From assembly GCF_954871325.1 (NCBI RefSeq), contig NC_088776.1, positions 53,772,569 through 53,836,568 on the forward strand: DNA of 64,000 bases. The letters run 5' to 3'. The stretch comes from Gordionus sp. m RMFG-2023 (taxonomy: Eukaryota; Nematomorpha; Gordioida; Chordodea; Parachordodidae). Below, one piece after another: positions 36,851 through 47,952 of this stretch (positions are counted from its first letter, which is position 1; each line of letters begins with the position of its first letter). Both the position numbers and the translations under genes were made by a program. A model generated the notes under the pieces. The model saw only the letters and a list, made by a program, of their open reading frames with translations. It was not told the origin of the DNA and did not search any database.

Positions 36851-38960
36851 TTGTATGTTCTTTTTTGTAAATGGTTGCTATTATTTATATAATTGCTTCA
36901 TTCACTTGATATAAGCAGTCCTTGTGGGAAAATAGTGTTACAGCTAGTAAATGGCTAGTCAGATCGGTTATGACTTTCCTCTATTTTTATTGAAAAAAAC
37001 AATTAAAACAGGGGTTTGTTTTTTAATTAATTTACATTAATATACTATCATTTTGTTTATATATATTTGATGTTTGTTTTATGATAGAAAATATTAATAG
37101 TATGCTAAAATACTATTATGAACTTAAAATTTTTAGTATAGGACCTCTATTTTTTAAAAATAAATGGGAGCGCTCTGTACCTCCACTTACCCCATTATAT
37201 CCATATTATTATTAATTGGAAAATCTATCAATTATTTTTTTCTAGGTTTAAAGAGTTTAATTATTATTGTTTTTTTTCAATCAAGTTTACAAATTTGCCT
37301 TTCAAATACAATTTCTCCCAACAAGGTCACTACAAGCTGAGTTTTCAATATAAGATATGCAACCGCTGGGTCAAAAGTTTGGAAACTATTAAATATATCA
37401 GAATAGTTATAAAGATTTTATTCATTATAAAATATAAATGTAATAGATTTTGAGGTGTGTTTATCCTATTCTCATTTAGGCTAAGTTTATTTTAAATTTA
37501 ACTATCATTTTGCTTAGGACATTTAGGTTTGCCCCCTAATTAGCGCCAGATATTCAAATTTAATAGAAATGGGATAAATATATTATTATAAAAAATTTAA
37601 ATCCAATAGTACTAATTTAATCAAATAGCACTTGTACCACAAACAATTATAAGTAATATGACAATAATTAAAATCAAATGAGAAAATAATATAAAATATA
37701 TCAAACATAATAACTACTGTCATCATGTTTATAACACAGCGTATGTGTTGTTTATTTACTTCAAACTAAAATGATATGGTGCATTAAAAAGTTATAAATG
37801 AAACAATCATTTGAGAAATCAAAGCCAAATAACAATTTTTCCAACTACGGCAAATGATCTTGTCATAGTTTAGTAGGCTATAATAAAAAGTTAGCAGCAA
37901 GAGTTGCCTCCAGCCCAAAGAGATCAAATATTAAACATCATAGATTTATCTAATTTTTGTAAAACAAATATCACTGGAATTTAATTTATAAAAGATTATG
38001 ATCATGAGAAAATGTAAAAATATTTTGAAACTAGGTATAAAAAGTCCAACCCAAAAGTCATAATTTTAAGACACTTAAGGAAATTAATATTGAATTTAAA
38101 ATTTATTCATAATGTAAAAATATTAAATTATCAATATCAGATTAACTATTCTTTTAAATATTAAACATAAAATTTTGGTATCTTTTGACTTGTATATAAA
38201 ATTTTTTAAAATATCAAATTTAAGAATTTTACAATTCACTAATGATTAAAATACTATATATCCAAGAGCTTAGCTGAACTTAAAAGTTTTTATATTTACA
38301 TTAAAAAAATTGTGAGAAAAAAAATGATGATTAGATTTTATAAAAATTTTCGTTTTTTGACATTTCAAAAATTTTAATAAAATATAAGATTAAATCACTT
38401 TAAAGGCTTACTCATATAATAAACTTAAGTGAGAAGTGACATTGCTATTGCTAGCTCAATGAAAAAGATATCTCAAATTAAAGGAAGTGCACCTTGTCCA
38501 AATGCTCCATTTTTTGAGACAATTTTAGTTGCTAAACTGAAAGCTAAAATTTTAAATTTTCTTAGAGATTTTGTCATTGAATTAGCCACATTTATTATTT
38601 TTTAAGTTTTTAAAGGCCAAGAAAATTAATAACAGAGGCAAGAGTATAATAAGAAGATTCAATTTATTTTCATAAATATTACGATATAAAGAGATATCGC
38701 TTGGTGTAAATAAGTATACTTTGTTAATTTTAAATATTTATTTATTTTATCTCAGGATTCGAATTAATATTTCAATAATATTTTTAATTCAAAATAATTT
38801 TGATAGTTCTATTTTCATAAATATTACCTGATTACAAAACTCGAATTTGGTGGACGGCAAAAATAAATTCAAAGCCGTTTAAAAAATTATAGATCTTCTA
38901 AGTTTATTAATTTTTTTTTATTCTAATAAAAAATAATAGCATAATTTGGCAAAATTTATT
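36851..38960. other. Gene-free AT-rich stretch
   Basis: No supportable gene or bounded element. A short GC-richer segment with gggagcgctctgtacctcc at about 37167-37190 is probably a MITE end. Confidence 0.35.
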
Positions 38961-38965
38961 AAATT

Positions 38966-39245
38966 TAATCTTATGAGTAACGCCATAGAAGAAGAAAAGC
39001 CCCCCCCCTTCTCTCCACCTTCAAAAATTTTCTAGTTCGTATAAACCTTTAATCTGATAAAATAATTCACCCTAACTCGCCACACCCTTTCCCCTAAAAA
39101 TATATTAAATATATCTATATAAAGAAGAATTTGAAAGGAAAATTATTAAAAGTTAATAATTTTTTAAAATAAAGAAGTGGACTTAAAAACCTCCAATTTC
39201 CTAATAGTGACCCCCCCCCCCCACCCATTTAGTAAAAACATGACT
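38966..39245. mobile_element. Eroded short transposon with C-tracts, copy 2
   Basis: Contains acgccatag at the left, a 9-C run, ccaccttcaaaaattttcta, acacccttt, gaaaggaaaattattaaaag and a 14-C run near the right, in the same order as the copy at 33606-33950. No target duplication found. Confidence 0.45.
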
Positions 39246-40150
39246 AAACCCATGAATAATGCATACTATAAAAATTAATAAAGTGTCTGTGCCGTGTATA
39301 TATTCATAATTATAATTAAAAACTAAATAGAGTAATTTAAATATTTATCTTCCCTCGCTTTTTTATTTGCATAGGAAATTATGATAGAATGTAAACCTTA
39401 ATGCAATGTCATTTTATGTTAATTCTAGAATTATATTTAAATTAAAAACTTCCCACACCTGCATTATATAATGAACTTTATAGGTCAACTGATAAATTAT
39501 TTATATACTTTTTAAACCTTAAAATTAGATAAATTTATTAATTAATGTTATCAGATATAAATATCCAAGATGCGATTAATATTTAAAAAGAATAAAACGA
39601 ATATAAGGCGGATTTAAATATACCTGAATTATAGTTAAAATTAGATATTTTTAAAATTCTTAACTTATATATTGACAAATTTGACGCTACTAGAGGGTAG
39701 ATGTGGGATTAGTTTTAATAAAATCGGTTCAGAGTTTTTATTCTCCCTTTTTTATAAAACTTTAGTTAAGAAGTTCTTCCTTTTTTTAAACCGGTTTTTT
39801 CTTAATTTTATTCTTATACCTTAAATATTACGCAATATTAAATTTCTTTAAAAACTAAGTTTCTTTATTTCTATATTCAAAAACAAAAACCAAAATTGAT
39901 TAAATGTATTTTTTTTTTTTACAAAAGCCAAAAAATTTTTATATATTAAAAAAAAATAAAACGAATACTAATAATAATAATAATTTTTTTATAATGCTAT
40001 ATATATACTTCCAATTATGACAATATAAATTATTATTATTTATTATTTTCCACAAAATTCAACAACTATATTTTTAAAAAAAATAACAAACCAAAAAAAA
40101 TGACTATTTTATATAACAAAAATACATTAAAAATCCATATTATATTCACT
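39246..40150. other. Gene-free AT-rich stretch
   Basis: Nothing recognised apart from simple A/T runs and an (AAT)n-like patch near 39970-39985. Confidence 0.4.
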
Positions 40151-40159
40151 GCCTACAGC

Positions 40160-40800
40160 AGCTCCACCCTTCAAAAGTAATTCTCCTCCTCCCTTTCCGC
40201 CTCCGACAGAATATAATCCAAGAAATCTCCAAATGTTCTTGGCCACTCTGCGCCGTTTGCCGCGTCATCCAGCGTTCCAAGCTTCTCGGAACCCATTGTC
40301 CAGTCTTCATCCAATACAATACATCTCTCCTGTCCTCTTAGACGCTCCTCCGGTAGTAACCCTCCCTCCGCCAATTCCCTTAATGCCTCTGTCTCACTTA
40401 TTTCCTATTGTTCTCACTCAAATGGACCCCCAGGCTAGCTCCTTTCTGGATCCATTTCCGCCTCTCCTCCCGCACCTACGCTGCATTCCACCGTTGCTTG
40501 AGATCCAGGTTCCCCCAATTCCGCTGCATTCCAATCCTCCCCTCCTCGCTCCGAACGACAGGATTCGGGTACTCCCATCATCATTCGCTCCATCATTCCA
40601 ATATCTGTCTGCCCTCGCCTAGGACACGACCGCCGAATATGCCCCCACTCCTCACATCCGTAGCACTGGTGCCCATCCCTGCGAGCCCCTCTAGGATCAT
40701 CTAATCTAATTCTTAGCACATTTCTTAATTCTCCCGCCGGTATGGTCCTAACGCTCTCTTCGGTGAGAATCCAGGCAACGTTGTCTGCCGAGGCGTTCTA
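40160..40800 (-). mobile_element. GC-rich gag-like fossil with a zinc knuckle
   Basis: This block is far richer in G+C than anything near it. On the minus strand it carries two open stretches (40719-40435 and 40374-40171). The first contains CYGCEEWGHIRRSCP, a CCHC zinc knuckle (C-X2-C-X4-H-X4-C) of the kind found in gag proteins and some LINE ORF1 proteins, preceded by a short RIRLDDP region. The rest is acidic, Glu/Gly/Arg-rich and unassigned. The piece is fragmentary, with a few breaks, and has no LTR, protease or polymerase beside it. Its distinct composition suggests a different or younger source than the adjacent AT-rich gag-like fossil. Confidence 0.55.
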
Positions 40801-40849
40801 TGAAATGTACTTTAAAATCTTCAAAAACCCAATTTCTCCGCATGTTAGG

Positions 40850-42483
40850 ACAATTCATTATATATTACCTTTCTTTTTTTAACTGGAACTATCCGCGTTT
40901 GAGACATATTTTCCTTTACAAACTCACTTTCCCAATTACCCATCATACCATCTCCAATGATTTTATCTTTAATATGACACAATTCTTTATTTTCTATTTC
41001 AACGTTATGAACTTCAACCATTTCATCTCGTTTAATTTCATTTGAAAAAATACTCCAAAAATTATTTCATGGACTAATCTTAACAATCCATTCCCACCCC
41101 ATAATCGCACTTTTTAATCAACAATCCACAAATTTAAATAATCAACTATACCATTTATCACAACCTAACATCTTTATTTCCGATCCATCAAACTATTTAA
41201 CTATCATCTCCTCTTCAATTATATTCTCTTCTGGCCAATAATATTCACAATAATTTTCATAACTTACAATCGATATCGCAGCACCTGTAACCAATAGCAT
41301 AGATATCTCTCTACTTCCTACAACTACGAGGAAATTTATCCTTTCTATAATTTTTCATATTTTCACCATTTACCAAATTTACATTTCTTTTATCTACTAA
41401 ATTTCTTTTAACTTTTAAATATCCACCGACCCTAGATTTCATTCTCTAATGTAATAACTTCCATTTTACTATTTTCGCTATCATTTAGTCATTTCTCCCG
41501 ACATTCTATAGCCTGATGTCCTTCCTTCCTGCACTTAAAACATATACTTTATCTTTACCTTCTTTCAAAATATCATTATTTTGTATCGTTCTTACATTAG
41601 ATGCCGGTGCTAAGTATTTCACTGCCGGAAATGCTTCCCTATTTATCGATTCTCTTACATAACAATTCTCTTTGGCATGTCCCATTTTTCACATTGTGAT
41701 TATTTTCAATAATACAATACGTCGGGACATAACATTTTTCACTACTATTAACCCCTTCACATCTATTACATTTAATCGGTTGCTTGTTAAACATTGAACC
41801 GTTCTGCACACAATTTCTATTTATATGCCCCAATTCCCCACATGAATAACATCTTAGAATTTCATATTAATCTTTGAACGATTAAATCTATTTCGGAAAA
41901 ATTTTTTTTTTTCAACTTTCCTTTTCATTTCTCTGCAAGTTCATTGACGTATTATACTCTTTAAAATGATCATATTCCTTATCATTCATTCGATCCTCTC
42001 TTTTGAAATCCCTTTCATACCTTCTCTCACAATTTTCTCCATAACTATAATTATTTCGTTTATCATCTCTCATTCCTTGTTCATTTTTAATCTCTATTTC
42101 TTTTTTATTATTAACATCTTTTCGTTCTTCTCCCGATCTAATAATATTGATACTTTTCCTCATTCCTTCTATCATATTTTCATTTAACATTTTCCTTATT
42201 TCATCTTGTAAATTTAATATCTCTTCCGTCATTATTTCATTATCATTAACGTTTTTTAATTCCCTTTCATTTTTTTTTTCAATTTCATTATTTTTCATTT
42301 CAATTTCTTCCTTTTTATTCTATCTCTTTCTATAACTCTTTTTATTTTTTTCCGATGTAACATAATATCACTTATCCATAAACATATCACTACTATATCT
42401 ATAATACAATTATTTCTCTGTGGAACTATTTCCATATACTTATAAGTTTTTATACTTATTTTAAACATTTTTTCTTTATTCAC
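40850..42483 (-). mobile_element. AT-rich gag/protease-like retroelement fossil
   Basis: On the minus strand a highly charged Lys/Glu/Asn-rich stretch (42298-41912) is followed by a zinc-knuckle zone. One clear CCHC knuckle lies near 41815-41860 (CYSCGELGHINRNC) and another near 41497-41545 (CFKCRKEGHQAIEC), with more cysteine pairs between. Further down, near 41260-41315, is a patch resembling the active-site strand of retropepsins. This is the gag-then-protease order of LTR retrotransposons and retroviruses. Reverse transcriptase and LTRs were not found. It is broken in more than five places and looks old. Whether it belongs to the same element as the GC-rich block next to it is uncertain. 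Confidence 0.6.
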
Positions 42484-43519
42484 AAATTTATAAAAAAAAT
42501 TATTAAAACTTTTATTATAAATATTTTACACTGCTAGATGTTAGAAAATATATTAAACATAATATAATTAATAATATCAAAATTATAAAAATTATAAAAA
42601 TGCACATCATTTAATATATTCCAAACAAAATTTTTTACCTTTTATTTTTAAGAATCCTATTTATTTTTAATATATCTTACTTGTGTCCCAATTTGTGTTC
42701 AAGGCTCATGCATCACTTTTTGTAGATTTCTTTACTCTTATTTTTTTATTTCTTGAAAAAATAAAACAATTATTTCATAAGAAAAATTATTATTAAAAAT
42801 ACGCAATGAAACAAAATCAATCTTTTTACGCGAAAAAAATTAACTAAAATCAATATATTCAAAAAAAATAGTTTTCTTCTTTTTCATATAAAAATAAATT
42901 ACATCCTTGACATTATCCCTTTTTAATATAAAAATACAATATATCCTTGACATTATTGTAATAATAATCTACTAACATAATATCTTTTTAATAATTTATA
43001 TTTATCTAAAAATCTTCTGTATAAAATAATAGGTATTTTTTATGTTGCCAATATTTTAATACAAGGTGGTCACTTTTAAAATGAAAAGCCTTTAAAAAAC
43101 TGTTTTTATCCAAATAAAATTGAAGTAGTTAGAATAACAAACTTTGAGTTGATAGTTTAAAATCCATTGTGCTTTATTTCCCAAAGGCTTGGTAGGAGCT
43201 ATATAATTACGCAAAAAGTAAAGCAAATATAGGCTTAATATAAACAAAATAACAAAGAGTAAGCTAAAATAACTCAATTTAACTATTAATGTAAAACAAT
43301 TTTAATAACTTAAACAGATTGATTATTAGACCTGAATCTTAGTTAAAAGCAATGTAAAATTGTTTATTATAGTTTAAAGAAATTATTCACCAAAAAATGA
43401 AGAAATTTTTTTTATACTTCCCAAAAATTAAATATAGAATTTTTTATACTTCCCAAAAATTAAATATAGAAATAGATGTCTATTACAATTATAATTTATA
43501 TTTTAATATATTTTCAGAG
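42484..43519. other. Gene-free AT-rich stretch with a short tandem repeat
   Basis: A 32-bp tandem duplication (ttatacttcccaaaaatta in both copies) lies at about 43408-43471. Around 42898-42960 the phrase acatccttgacattat recurs about 55 bp apart. No gene was recognised. Confidence 0.45.
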
Positions 43520-43975
43520 CAGTGGCGTAGCTACGGGGGTCCTCCCAGGGCAAAATTTTTTTTTTAGATTATACGTTCAAAAGACTTAAAAGTGACTTTA
43601 TATCAAATAAATATTATTAATAGGGGAGACCGGGGTTATATTGTCCATAAAAAATTGAGAGGCTGTGAAAAGGAGGAGAAATAATTTATCAAAATAATTT
43701 TGATGTTATTTTATTCTTTATATAATTATCTACGGTAGAAATTAATATCTAATAAAAAAATATTATATATTTTTTTAAATTTAAATTTTAAAAAAATGAA
43801 AATTTTTGAGTCATGAAAAAGAGACGGGGGACGTATTATCCTTTTGTGGGGCATGTTTTAGACTATCATTTTCTAAGCATTTTATTCATTTTTTTTCATA
43901 CAAAAATCATAACAAACATATAATATTAACATACAACACATTTATTACATATAAAAAATGGATTAAAATAGCCCA

Positions 43976-44419
43976 TAAATGACAATTACGGCATTGGAAC
44001 CAATCTTCATTATGGTGGTGAGTTTGATAGTTTTTGTGGCACACTGAACAAAATTCTTTTTTGCCAGCATTCATATTTAAACTTTTTTTACTTTTTTTAT
44101 AATTGGTTTGATTTTTTTTCCAGATTATTAGTCATAGATCTGGCTATTTTTCTGTAAGGTGAAGAGGTTAAAATGGCTGAAGTCATTTGATTACATGTAA
44201 ATGACAATTACGGCATTGGAACCAATCTTCATTATGGTGGTGAGTTTGATAGTTTTTGTGGCACACTGAACAAAATTCTTTTTTGCCAGCATTCATATTT
44301 AAACTTTTTTTACTTTTTTTATAATTGGTTTGATTTTTTTTCCAGATTATTAGTCATAGATCTGGCTATTTTTCTGTAAGGTGAAGAGGTTAAAATGGCT
44401 GAAGTCATTTGATTACATG
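43976..44419 (-). repeat. 222-bp tandem duplication of the transposase C-terminal zinc-finger region
   Basis: Two adjacent copies (43976-44197 and 44198-44419) appear identical, for example gacaattacggcattgg at 43981 and 44203. On the minus strand the unit encodes a cysteine/histidine motif, FCSVCHKNYQTHHHNEDWFQ followed by a C..C pair and HLW, like the small zinc-binding tail of many pogo-type transposases. A perfect duplicate implies a recent event. Confidence 0.92.
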
Positions 44420-44967
44420 TTGTTTTTTTAAATATTGTTGGATGGGGACTAATAATTTCTGGAGCAAAATCTTTTTCCACGTGAGAAGATGATGGAACAG
44501 GACTATCACTGACAGATGGTTGCGAAATAATTTCAGATAAATTTAAATTCTCATTTAGGATCGTTATTATTATTATAATATAAAGGATTAGAATTTTCGT
44601 CATTAAAAATTAAAGTATTTAGGGGCCATATACCTGAGGATTCAAAACCCTTTTGGATATTTGAAGCTGAGGTGGCTTTTGGAAGGACATCCTTTACTAC
44701 TCTAGGGATATCATATATAGTAAAACTTTTCCCTGGATGCATTCTAACCCAAGCATCCAAGGCACTGTTGTAATATTTTTTTAGAGGTTCAAAAACAGTT
44801 CTATCCAATGTGGCTATACTTGTAGCCTCTGGTGTTCTCAAAGAAATAGTTGGATTTCTTTTAATAAATGCTCCAAACCAGTCTTCACCAGCTGATTGAG
44901 TTATTTCCCAAGATTTTGGTACTTGTAAACTATACCTCTTGGCCATTTGATAAGCTAAAACTCTAAC
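44319..44967 (-). pseudogene. Pogo-like transposase exon 3 with the DDE core deleted
   Basis: After an acceptor (gtttaaatttag) the frame reads VRVLAYQMAKRY and continues in 44946-44551. It gives the second CENP-B-type helix-turn-helix half (W...F..R.P.ISLRTPEATS) and then jumps directly to LDRTVFEPLKKYYNSALDAW, the conserved block that in the family lies after the DDE catalytic domain. The roughly 200-residue catalytic domain between them is absent, in frame. The tail region GFESSGIWPLNTLIF is intact in pattern. A run of ATT/TAA triplets near 44560-44585 then shifts the frame into 44603-44319, which continues to the zinc-finger tail. The encoded protein could bind DNA but not cut it. Product: DNA-binding remnant of a Tigger-type transposase. 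Confidence 0.8.
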
Positions 44968-45059
44968 CTAAATTTAAACATAAGACATTAAATTATTTAT
45001 ATATTAAGGCAATTTAATTAAAATCCTAATTCTTAAATTTTATTCTGAATTTATTTTAT

Positions 45060-45430
45060 AATTAATATAATAAAATATATCATACATAATTAAACCTCTA
45101 ATGTATAGGTAAGAACCAAAATATGTTTTAATGCATGATATAATTTATGCTGAATCAATGAATAAATCATTTTAAAATTAATATACATGCAGCATCATTT
45201 TATTTTAAATATATATCATACACACATAATTAAATATTTAATATATAGGTAAGATATGATTTAATGCATGATATAATATATATAATGCTACAATTAATAA
45301 ATCATTTTAAAATTAATATTAATACATGGCAGCATCATTTTAAAATTAATATATATACATGGCAGCATCATTTTATACATAAATGACAGCATCATTTTAT
45401 TTACATATATATCATACACACTTAAATAAA
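45060..45430. repeat. AT-rich repeats inside the pogo intron
   Basis: The words acatggcagcatcatttta, tatatcatacacacataatt and atgcatgatataat recur several times, making an irregular repeat with units of about 30 and 120 bp between transposase exons 3 and 2. Confidence 0.7.
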
Positions 45431-45617
45431 TATCATTCTAATGTATAAGTTAAATTCTTACTTTAAAGTATTTTATAACATATAATGTTAATAATTTTAA
45501 AAAAATTTCTCAAGTTTATAATTATTTAACTAAAGAAATACCATGGCATAAATTTAAAGATTATAAAAAAATTCATTTTACAGAGATATATGATATAACA
45601 AAGGATTAAAATACTTA

Positions 45618-45773
45618 TTTAGGGCATAATCCTAAAAATAATCTTGATCCTTTAATTAAATAATCTGTTAATTTAGCTTCTTGAATAGGAGAAAATACTG
45701 ATCTGTGAAGATATAGCTCTTGAAAATCTTCATTCCTTTTGAACAATTTATTATAACTCTTAATGCTTAGTTT
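45618..45773 (-). pseudogene. Pogo-like transposase exon 2
   Basis: Follows an acceptor atatatttaag and reads KLSIKSYNKLFKRNEDFQEL, then VFSPIQEAKLTDYLI and FLGLCPK. This matches the N-terminal helix-turn-helix and the EEE.L..Y.......G..L.. stretch of pogo/Tigger transposases. It joins exon 1 in phase 0 and should join exon 3 (VRVLAYQ) in phase 0. The donor after CCTAAA reads taagta, which lacks the expected GT, so splicing here may be lost. Confidence 0.72.
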
Positions 45774-45884
45774 CTTAAATATATACTATTTAAATATATA
45801 ATTATACCTCCCATAACTTAAATTCGTATTCATGGTTATAACTGTCAAAGGTATCTTATCCTTCAGCATTTGAAGAATACTTAC

Positions 45885-45938
45885 CTTTTGATTATCATTA
45901 TTTTCTTTGTTAGTTTTTCTAATATATGTTCGAACCAT
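45885..45938 (-). pseudogene. Pogo-like transposase exon 1 with start codon
   Basis: ATG at 45936-45938 opens MVRTYIRKTNKENNDNQK, the usual MVR.Y.RK start of Tigger-type transposases, and ends at a consensus donor (aag|gtaagt). It is 54 nt long, phase 0. Confidence 0.75.
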
Positions 45939-46813
45939 TTTACAAAATCAGAACCAATATTTTAAAGAATGTATGTAAAAGGAAAAGACGCACCCCGCTA
46001 ATACCTTCCCCAGGTACACAGGATCATTTAAAAATTAAATTTAGAATATTAAATTAACATAATGATTGTCAATATTTTTATATATGATAAAATGGAGATT
46101 TTTTTATCATTTAGAATTTATATTAAGTCTGAACAACTTTTATAAAAAAAGTTATTCGTGAAAATGTAAAATTTAAAAAAGTTACTTTGGGTATGTTGAA
46201 ACTTAAATTTGCATTTAAAATTTTTCATGAGCAATTTTGTCCGAAACAATTTTGAACCTACTTAAGCACCTTATTATAATACATATTTGGCTTAAATTTC
46301 AAATCTTAAACTTTATTAATTTTTAAATTATTTGAGAAGGAAATACCTACCCCGGGAACACACTATCCCCGGTCTCCCCTATTTATATTTTTTGGTTTTG
46401 ATGTTTGTGAAAGGATATTATATTACTATTGAAATTATTCTGGGTTTTATTATTATAAAGTCATTAAGAATAATCTATGATGCATTTAAAAAATATATAT
46501 TATATTATCTAATATATGGTTATTGATTTTTTTATATGTATGGACCCCCTCTAAGGAAAATTTCTAGCTACGCCACTGTTTCAGAGAAAAGAAATAGTTA
46601 TTTGATTTAAAATCTAAAATTTGCCATTGAAATAGAAGAAAGTTTTATATTTAAACTGCTGTATGAAAATTCAAAATAATAAAACAAGAGTATGAATATG
46701 AGGATGATTCAATTCTTATTACAAAATACTAGTAAAAGTTAAAATAATAAGACTTTATTAATTTTTTCCGGAATATTGTTTATTCTTCTAACTATAGTTG
46801 TTATTATTGAAAG

Positions 46814-46988
46814 AAAACTAACATAAACAAATATGGATCAAAAATATTAAAAGCTTTTATACAGGATCCTAGCGCTAATCCTATTATTTATATATTAAAA
46901 GATCAAGATTACATAGTATTCGCCAATCTATCGACTTTTAAAAATAAACGAAGGTTACTCCTATTGGTCTTTCCAAAAAGTTTAAAAG
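46814..46988 (+). CDS. Host gene internal exon (175 or 124 nt), phase 0-1
   Basis: The donor is clear (ttaaaag|gtaaat). Two acceptors are possible: attgaaag before 46814 or cttttatacag before 46865. Both leave the same frame, phase 0, which fits the phase-0 end of the exon at 27495-27640. The longer form adds 17 open codons (NINKYGSKILKAFIQ). The product continues SANPIIYILKDQDYIVFANL and ends in a basic-then-hydrophobic KRRLLLLVFPKSLK, suggesting beta strands. There is a stop just upstream of 46814 in this frame. It lies 235 bp right of hAT MITE copy C. Family not recognised. Confidence 0.55.
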
Positions 46989-47287
46989 GTAAATTTAAAT
47001 ATTATTTTCTTTCTTTTTCAATATAAATTTTAAATATTTTTTAACAAAAATATAGTATTAAATTGAATTAATATGTATTTTTTTTATTTTTTGTATTTAT
47101 GATATGTTTTTATACGATTAATAAAGCAAAAAATAACTTTATTAATAAAATTTAACCCTGACCCATATAGGGCGTTTTAAAATATCATCACTCTATTGTT
47201 TTTTATATAAACTTAATATTGCTATGAAATGAAGAGCTTTGTATCAAAATTGGGTGTCTATCTATGTTTAAAAAAAAATTTTATTAG

Positions 47288-47380
47288 AGGGGGCTATCAA
47301 AAATGGAAGCATTTTGAAACGTGACAGCAAAATAGATATAGTTATGATGGCGTATCATCATATTGCTAAAAAAACCGAAG
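47288..47380 (+). CDS. Host gene internal exon, 93 nt, phase 1-1
   Basis: The acceptor is aattttattag and the donor accgaag|gttgga. Phase 1 joins the preceding exon to give Glu, then GAIKNGSILKRDSKIDIVMM and AYHHIAKKTE without a stop. The following intron has stops in this frame straight away. It is short, symmetric and lies 299 bp after the previous exon. The residue mix is that of ordinary coding sequence. Function unknown. Confidence 0.58.
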
Positions 47381-47919
47381 GTTGGATTTAGATTTTTAAT
47401 AAGAATAATTTTCACCTATTAATAAAGTATTCTAATCATAATTGAAATAAATTTATGTAAAAATAAATAATGGTTTAAAATCAAAAAAATATTTATAAAG
47501 TTATAAAGATGAGATGCTTAAGATCTATTAGCCTAAATGTATTTTATTAAACCTATTTTGTGATTTTTTTAAATATTTTTTTTAAAAAAAATCATATAGC
47601 ACGGAAGAATATAACTTATATAATTTTATATAAAACTGCCCAAATGAAAAAGCCTCGCGTTAAATGTGTATTCAACCAGGAATCTAACATGAAAAGTATA
47701 TTAAATTGAAGTGAATTTAGAAAATTAAGTACAATTTCACAAAAAGGAATCTATCATTCTAGAACTATGTAAAATTTTTCGAAATTTTAAAAGTTAATAT
47801 TTTTTTTATTTAATGCAATATATAATTTAGAACCAAGAATTTTTCCTAAAGGGGGCTTCGGTATTTTATAATATATTCAAATATTAAACTTTTTTTTACT
47901 TGTACTCCAAATAATATAG

Positions 47920-47952
47920 ACAATATTCAGAAAATTTGGCAAACAATTGAAG
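47920..47952 (+). CDS. Host gene micro-exon, 33 nt, phase 1-1
   Basis: Acceptor ctccaaataatatag, donor ttgaag|gtataa. In phase 1 it encodes D-NIQKIWQTIE. It is symmetric, so it can be skipped without a frame change. The phase matches the exon before it. Its small size makes chance a real alternative, and the call relies on the run of matching phases. Confidence 0.45.

Larger units (their letters stand above)
43623..46379 (-). mobile_element. Pogo/Tigger-like DNA transposon, 2757 bp, internally deleted
   Basis: The terminal inverted repeats GGGGAGACCGGGG (left) and CCCCGGTCTCCCC (right) are identical over 13 bp and sit between TA dinucleotides (43621-43622 and 46380-46381), the target of Tc1/mariner/pogo elements. 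The minus strand carries an intron-bearing transposase gene whose catalytic core is missing. A 222-bp tandem duplication covers the end of the gene, and AT-rich repeats lie at 45060-45430. It inserted into hAT MITE copy C. Confidence 0.92.
43520..46578 (-). mobile_element. hAT MITE family CAGTGGCGTAGCTA, copy C, holding a pogo element
   Basis: The outer ends are CAGTGGCGTAGCTACGGG (from 43520) and, reverse-complemented, CAGTGGCGTAGCTAGAAA (to 46578). The 8-bp target duplication tttcagag lies at 43512-43519 and 46579-46586 and is perfect. Removing the inner pogo element leaves about 300 bp that matches copies A and B in reverse orientation (caaacatcaaaacc, aagtcacttttaag). The MITE is the older of the two nested elements. 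Confidence 0.93.

Noticed and set aside
40233-40704. Overlapping plus-strand open frames of 129 and 98 codons
   Set aside because: They lie antisense to the GC-rich gag-like block, whose minus strand has a clear zinc knuckle. The plus-strand products are Pro/Ser-rich shadows caused by GC content.
46865-46920. NPIIY motif, as in transmembrane helix 7 of rhodopsin-type receptors
   Set aside because: The residues before it are polar and charged, not a membrane helix, so the match to the five-residue motif is probably coincidence.
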